A DNA stretch of 8,967 bases from an uncultured Veillonella sp. (lineage in GTDB: Bacteria > Bacillota > Negativicutes > Veillonellales > Veillonellaceae): NCBI RefSeq assembly GCF_905209685.1, contig NZ_CAJLUB010000072.1:1-8967 (forward strand). The letters run 5' to 3'. Under the pieces are notes generated by a model. It searched no databases, was not told the DNA's origin, and was given only the letters and a program-made list of their open reading frames with translations. This document shows, piece by piece, positions 6,570-8,967 of this stretch (the first letter of the stretch is position 1; each line of letters opens with the position of its first letter). The position numbers and the translations under genes were made by a program.

Positions 6570-6581
6570 AAACAAATGTTC
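6570..6581. promoter_or_regulatory. Near-consensus SOS (LexA) box 3, LysM side
   Basis: AAACAAATGTTC has one mismatch to GAAC-N4-GTTC. It lies just after the predicted transcription start of the LysM gene, where a bound repressor could act as a roadblock. Confidence 0.55.
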
Positions 6582-6617
6582 TCAGATATTATGTTCGATA
6601 TAAATGTGAGGTATGAG

Positions 6618-6926
6618 ATGAAAAATATATTAATGATGCTAGGAATGTGCTTAACAGTATTATTTGGTTATAATATGACAAACCCTGTAACAGATGCAAA
6701 TACACATGCAGTACGCGAAGTAAAAGTACAAGTAGGCGATACAATGTGGGATATTGCAGCTCGCACAGCTCATAAAGATATGGATGTTCGTGAAATGGTA
6801 TATGCCATGAAAGAACTTAACAATATCAGTGATTCTGGTACACTGGTACCTGGTACAGTTTTAAAGGTACCAGCACATAAAACTGATAGTCCAGTTAGAG
6901 CTTTGGACTATGTGGCTCAAAACTAA
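6618..6926 (+). CDS. LysM membrane protein, probable SOS cell-division inhibitor (YneA-like)
   Basis: This 102-residue protein has one hydrophobic N-terminal segment (about 4-20, ILMMLGMCLTVLFGY) that could be a membrane anchor or uncleaved signal. A LysM domain follows (about 32-85: REVKVQVGDTMWDIA through LVPGTVLKVPA), a fold that binds peptidoglycan. Size, anchor-plus-LysM layout and position divergent from lexA match Bacillus YneA, an SOS-induced protein that delays division. That function is inferred from layout and context; sequence similarity outside LysM is not demonstrated. The start is ATG 6618, with GAGG (6608-6611) 6 nt upstream. A longer reading from TTG at 6504 would run through the promoter and SOS boxes and is rejected. 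A terminator follows at 6951-6985. Confidence 0.82.
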   Translation: MKNILMMLGMCLTVLFGYNMTNPVTDANTHAVREVKVQVGDTMWDIAARTAHKDMDVREMVYAMKELNNISDSGTLVPGTVLKVPAHKTDSPVRALDYVAQN

Positions 6927-6950
6927 ATATATATGGGTGTAACCCACACA

Positions 6951-6986
6951 AAAAAGCAGCTACTCAATAGAGATAGCTGCTTTTTG
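6951..6986 (+). terminator. Bidirectional terminator between the LysM gene and the recombinase gene
   Basis: AAAAAGCAGCTA (6951-6962) pairs perfectly with TAGCTGCTTTTT (6974-6985) across an 11-nt loop. T runs end it on both strands, so it can stop both the LysM transcript and the convergent recombinase transcript. Confidence 0.87.
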
Positions 6987-7005
6987 TTGTTTCATGTATG
7001 TTATT

Positions 7006-7059
7006 AACCGATTTATAGTTATTATCTAAATCAACTGATTTATAGTTTTTATCTAAATC
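7006..7059. repeat. Two-copy 27-bp tandem repeat at the recombinase 3' end
   Basis: Units 7006-7032 and 7033-7059 are directly adjacent and agree at 25 of 27 positions (C7009/T7036 and A7021/T7048 differ). Each unit has partial dyad symmetry: GATTTATAG, a 5-nt centre (TTATT or TTTTT), then ATCTAAATC, whose reverse complement matches GATTTATAG at 7 of 9 bases. The second unit contains the last codons and stop of the recombinase gene; the first lies just beyond it. One of the two differences is in the centre. This could be a pair of recombinase binding sites or a simple slippage duplication. Confidence 0.75.
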
Positions 7060-8059
7060 GCTTTTCAAAGATTGTTGAGATAGGATTGTCTACAAACTTG
7101 TTCGCTTCATTAATATAACGACGAACCATATTTACGCTATGGTGGCGTGTTTGTCTCATAATATTACGTTCTTCCACACCATAAGCTGCAGCAGTCGTTG
7201 CAAAGCCATGACGCAAGCTATGGGCTCCATACATGGCAGGATCAAGACCGATAAGAGAAATATATTTCTTTACGATTTCGGCAATCATCTTATCTGATAT
7301 AGCTGTTTTACGTAACGACATATTTTTAGTAAAACCTCTAAATACAGGACCATCTGTTATACCAGATGCACGTAACCATTGCTGTAAGGCACGAACTGCG
7401 TCTAAAGGAGAACCAGATAGATGCGGAATCGCCACTACAGCACCTTGACCTTCTTGGTCAGCTTTAGATGATGGTACAAAGATCTCAACACCTTGTGGAG
7501 AGAATTGAAGATGTTCTACTGTAATAGCCGCAATTTCGCTACGCCGAAAAGCACCCATAAATCCGATTAAAAGAATAGCTTTATCACGTAATAGTTGTAA
7601 TTCAGGTACATCTAGCTTGGTCATACAATCTAAAATATCTTCAATATCCTCTAATAGGACTGGTGTCTTACCTTGTTGGAATGTACCTTTTAAACGTCTA
7701 ATGCCCCGTAACGCTTGTTTTACGATAGGTGCCATACATGGATTATCCCGATGGCCAGACGCATTATAATTCTCAGATATAGCGCTAATACGACGAGAAA
7801 TCGTATTTGCCTTAGCATAATCAGCAAGATCATTAATATAGTTCACTATAGTTTCTGGTGTAGCCGGAAAATAAGATACCTTTTGATAGGTACACCAATC
7901 TACGAAATCGTCCCAATCCGATTCGTAAGCATCCACAGTATTTTCAGCCTTAGACAGCAATATACTTTGTTTGGCTTTCATAGACAACTTGGTACTATTC
8001 ATAAGCGCATCATTATTGCGCAAATAGAAATGTTTTTGTTGTTCCTTAGACTCTGACAT
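7049..8059 (-). CDS. Tyrosine-type site-specific recombinase/integrase (Cre/Xer-like)
   Basis: This 336-residue protein cuts and rejoins DNA at specific sites through a 3'-phosphotyrosine link. Its SAM-like core-binding domain (about 35-125) contains a T-x-x-x-Y-x-x-D-W pattern and SRRISAI. The catalytic domain (about 130-330) has Arg172 in GAFRRSEI, probable Lys199 in SSKADQEG, His280 and Arg283 in AHSLRHGFAT, His306 in TRHHSVN and the nucleophile Tyr315 in VRRYI. All catalytic residues are present. The C-terminal style (HSLRHGFAT...RHHSVNMVRRYI) is closer to Cre-like integrases than to housekeeping XerC/XerD. AAGGGTG (8070-8064) precedes the ATG by 4 nt. No excisionase, phage or transfer gene is nearby. 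Its target is unknown; the tandem repeat at its 3' end is a candidate. Confidence 0.9.
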   Translation of the reverse strand: MSESKEQQKHFYLRNNDALMNSTKLSMKAKQSILLSKAENTVDAYESDWDDFVDWCTYQKVSYFPATPETIVNYINDLADYAKANTISRRISAISENYNASGHRDNPCMAPIVKQALRGIRRLKGTFQQGKTPVLLEDIEDILDCMTKLDVPELQLLRDKAILLIGFMGAFRRSEIAAITVEHLQFSPQGVEIFVPSSKADQEGQGAVVAIPHLSGSPLDAVRALQQWLRASGITDGPVFRGFTKNMSLRKTAISDKMIAEIVKKYISLIGLDPAMYGAHSLRHGFATTAAAYGVEERNIMRQTRHHSVNMVRRYINEANKFVDNPISTIFEKRFR

Positions 8060-8091
8060 AATTCACCCTTACCCCTAAAAATATCAATATA

Positions 8092-8126
8092 ATTGTACCA
8101 TAGAATAGGTACTTATATGCTATAAT
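8092..8126. promoter_or_regulatory. Divergent promoter region between the recombinase and VanW-family genes
   Basis: On the plus strand an extended -10, TGCTATAAT (8118-8126), precedes the VanW-family gene; a second TATAAT is at 8134-8139. On the minus strand, TGGTACAAT (8100-8092) is an extended -10 candidate for the recombinase. A small dyad, GTACC (8095-8099) with GGTAC (8108-8112), lies between them and covers the minus-strand -10. No convincing -35 was found for either direction. Confidence 0.45.
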
Positions 8127-8166
8127 TAGAGAATATAATGACTAATTTGGGAGAGTTTATAATACA

Positions 8167-8967
8167 ATGAGTAAAAAATATATAATATTAGGGACTATGC
8201 TTGTCCTGCTGAGTACGAGCGGCTGCTCATACATCCCAACAGAAAATATATCGTATGGCGTATTTTACAATGATACTGATTTATCTAATACACCAAAGAG
8301 TGAATTACAAGCTCAAATACAAGAACTAAATAGTAAAATACCACAACAGACTATATCCATTGATATGGGGAATAATAAAAAACAACAGGCTACGTATCAT
8401 GATTTAGGTATTCAGGTAGATACAGAGGCTGTAGTGAAAGCTATTTCTACATATGGGTATGAAGATGATTGGTGGACCTTGCTTGCACATAGATTTAATG
8501 CCTTATATTATGGCCAACATTTTCAACCACAATATAAGCTAGACGAGGTAAAAAGTAAAACCTACCTTACAGAACTTGCCAAATCAATTGATACTCCAGG
8601 TCATGATGCATATCTAACTATTGAGAAGGGTCAAGTTGTATTCCATCCTGCTAAAGAAGGTAAACGCATTGATATTGATGCAACCTTACAAAACCTTAAG
8701 GATCAATTACAATCTGGAGAAAGCATCACATCTCTATCTATGGTATTTACCACAAAAAATACTATTAAGGTTACTGATTCTGATTTAAAACCATTAAATA
8801 CCGTTCTAGCATCCTTTAGTACAGATTTTGATCCAAATAATGAAAGCAGAACACATAATATTCAACTCGCATCTGATAAAATCAATGGTACATTGATTAA
8901 ACCTGGTGCAGTATTCTCCTTTAACGATGTTGTAGGTGAACGTACTGCTGAGGCTGGCTATGATGAT
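8167..8967 (+). CDS. VanW-family lipoprotein with YoaR-type peptidoglycan-binding region (partial, 3' end missing)
   Basis: The frame is open from ATG 8167 to the window edge (267 residues). The N-terminus is a lipoprotein signal: positive MSKK, a hydrophobic stretch, and lipobox-like STSGC with Cys20 as the predicted lipidated residue. Residues about 75-205 resemble the repeated domain that precedes VanW in YoaR-like proteins (YHDLGIQVDTEAVV; VVFHPAKEGKRIDIDATL). From about 215 the VanW domain begins: STDFDPNNESRTHNIQLASDKINGT (split over 217-242), then KPGAVFSFNDVVGERTAEAGY. The biochemical role of VanW proteins is not established; the name comes from vancomycin-resistance clusters, and most chromosomal members have no shown link to resistance. 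GGGAGAG (8149-8155) lies 11 nt upstream, a long spacing. The gene is divergent from the recombinase. Confidence 0.88.
   Translation, partial: MSKKYIILGTMLVLLSTSGCSYIPTENISYGVFYNDTDLSNTPKSELQAQIQELNSKIPQQTISIDMGNNKKQQATYHDLGIQVDTEAVVKAISTYGYEDDWWTLLAHRFNALYYGQHFQPQYKLDEVKSKTYLTELAKSIDTPGHDAYLTIEKGQVVFHPAKEGKRIDIDATLQNLKDQLQSGESITSLSMVFTTKNTIKVTDSDLKPLNTVLASFSTDFDPNNESRTHNIQLASDKINGTLIKPGAVFSFNDVVGERTAEAGYDD

Noticed and set aside
6504..6617. A 38-residue N-terminal extension of the LysM protein starting at TTG 6504
   Set aside because: It would translate through the -35, -10 and SOS boxes, has no ribosome binding site, and would put the hydrophobic anchor in mid-protein. ATG 6618 has GAGG 6 nt upstream.
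7715..8056. A 113-residue plus-strand open frame opposite the recombinase N-terminus
   Set aside because: It is antisense to the conserved core-binding domain, has no recognisable motif and no good ribosome binding site.
8167..8967. Calling the VanW-family gene a vancomycin-resistance determinant
   Set aside because: No vanHAX-type ligase, dehydrogenase or dipeptidase gene is nearby, and VanW-domain proteins are widespread without a shown resistance role.
1..8967. CRISPR array, anti-phage defence island or insertion sequence
   Set aside because: No regularly spaced repeats, transposase, or terminal inverted repeats with target duplications were seen. The only multi-copy repeat is the two-unit 27-bp tandem at 7006-7059.

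Overview
The window looks like chromosomal DNA from a low-GC, Gram-negative-type Firmicute of the class Negativicutes, most likely Veillonella or a close relative. That placement is an inference from AT-rich codon use, the gene families, the argR-recN pairing and Firmicute-style GAAC-N4-GTTC SOS boxes; no marker gene in the window proves it. Most of the window is core metabolism and stress regulation, with one recombinase as the likely accessory gene.

Layout. Positions 1-384 hold a possible gene tail, an intrinsic terminator (114-137) and the promoter region of argR. ArgR (arginine repressor, 385-840) and RecN (SMC-like DNA repair ATPase, 845-2509) are a tightly spaced pair. A promoter whose -35 overlaps the recN stop codon drives a leader carrying a lysine riboswitch (L box, 2556-2717) and a terminator (2759-2786). 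These control dapB-asd-dapA (2797-5558), which convert aspartyl-phosphate to tetrahydrodipicolinate on the way to lysine and diaminopimelate. The first enzyme, aspartokinase, is not in the window. The dapB start is 2797, because an in-frame ATG at 2767 lies inside the terminator hairpin.

Two back-to-back terminators separate dapA from the convergent lexA (GTG start, 6364-5693). LexA is divergent from a small LysM membrane protein (6618-6926) that resembles the SOS cell-division inhibitor YneA of Bacillus, which is also divergent from lexA there. Their shared 253-bp region holds one perfect and two near-perfect SOS boxes placed on the two predicted promoters.

Further right is a Cre/Xer-type tyrosine recombinase (8059-7049, minus strand) whose 3' end lies in a two-copy 27-bp tandem repeat that looks like a pair of recombinase core sites. 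Divergent from it is the start of a VanW-family lipoprotein (8167 to the window end), cut by the window edge.

How it fits together: the lysine operon is controlled by lysine through transcription attenuation, argR-recN joins amino-acid sensing to DNA repair by co-transcription, and lexA with the LysM gene forms a DNA-damage checkpoint module. No CRISPR array, rRNA, tRNA, insertion sequence or recognisable phage structural gene was seen.
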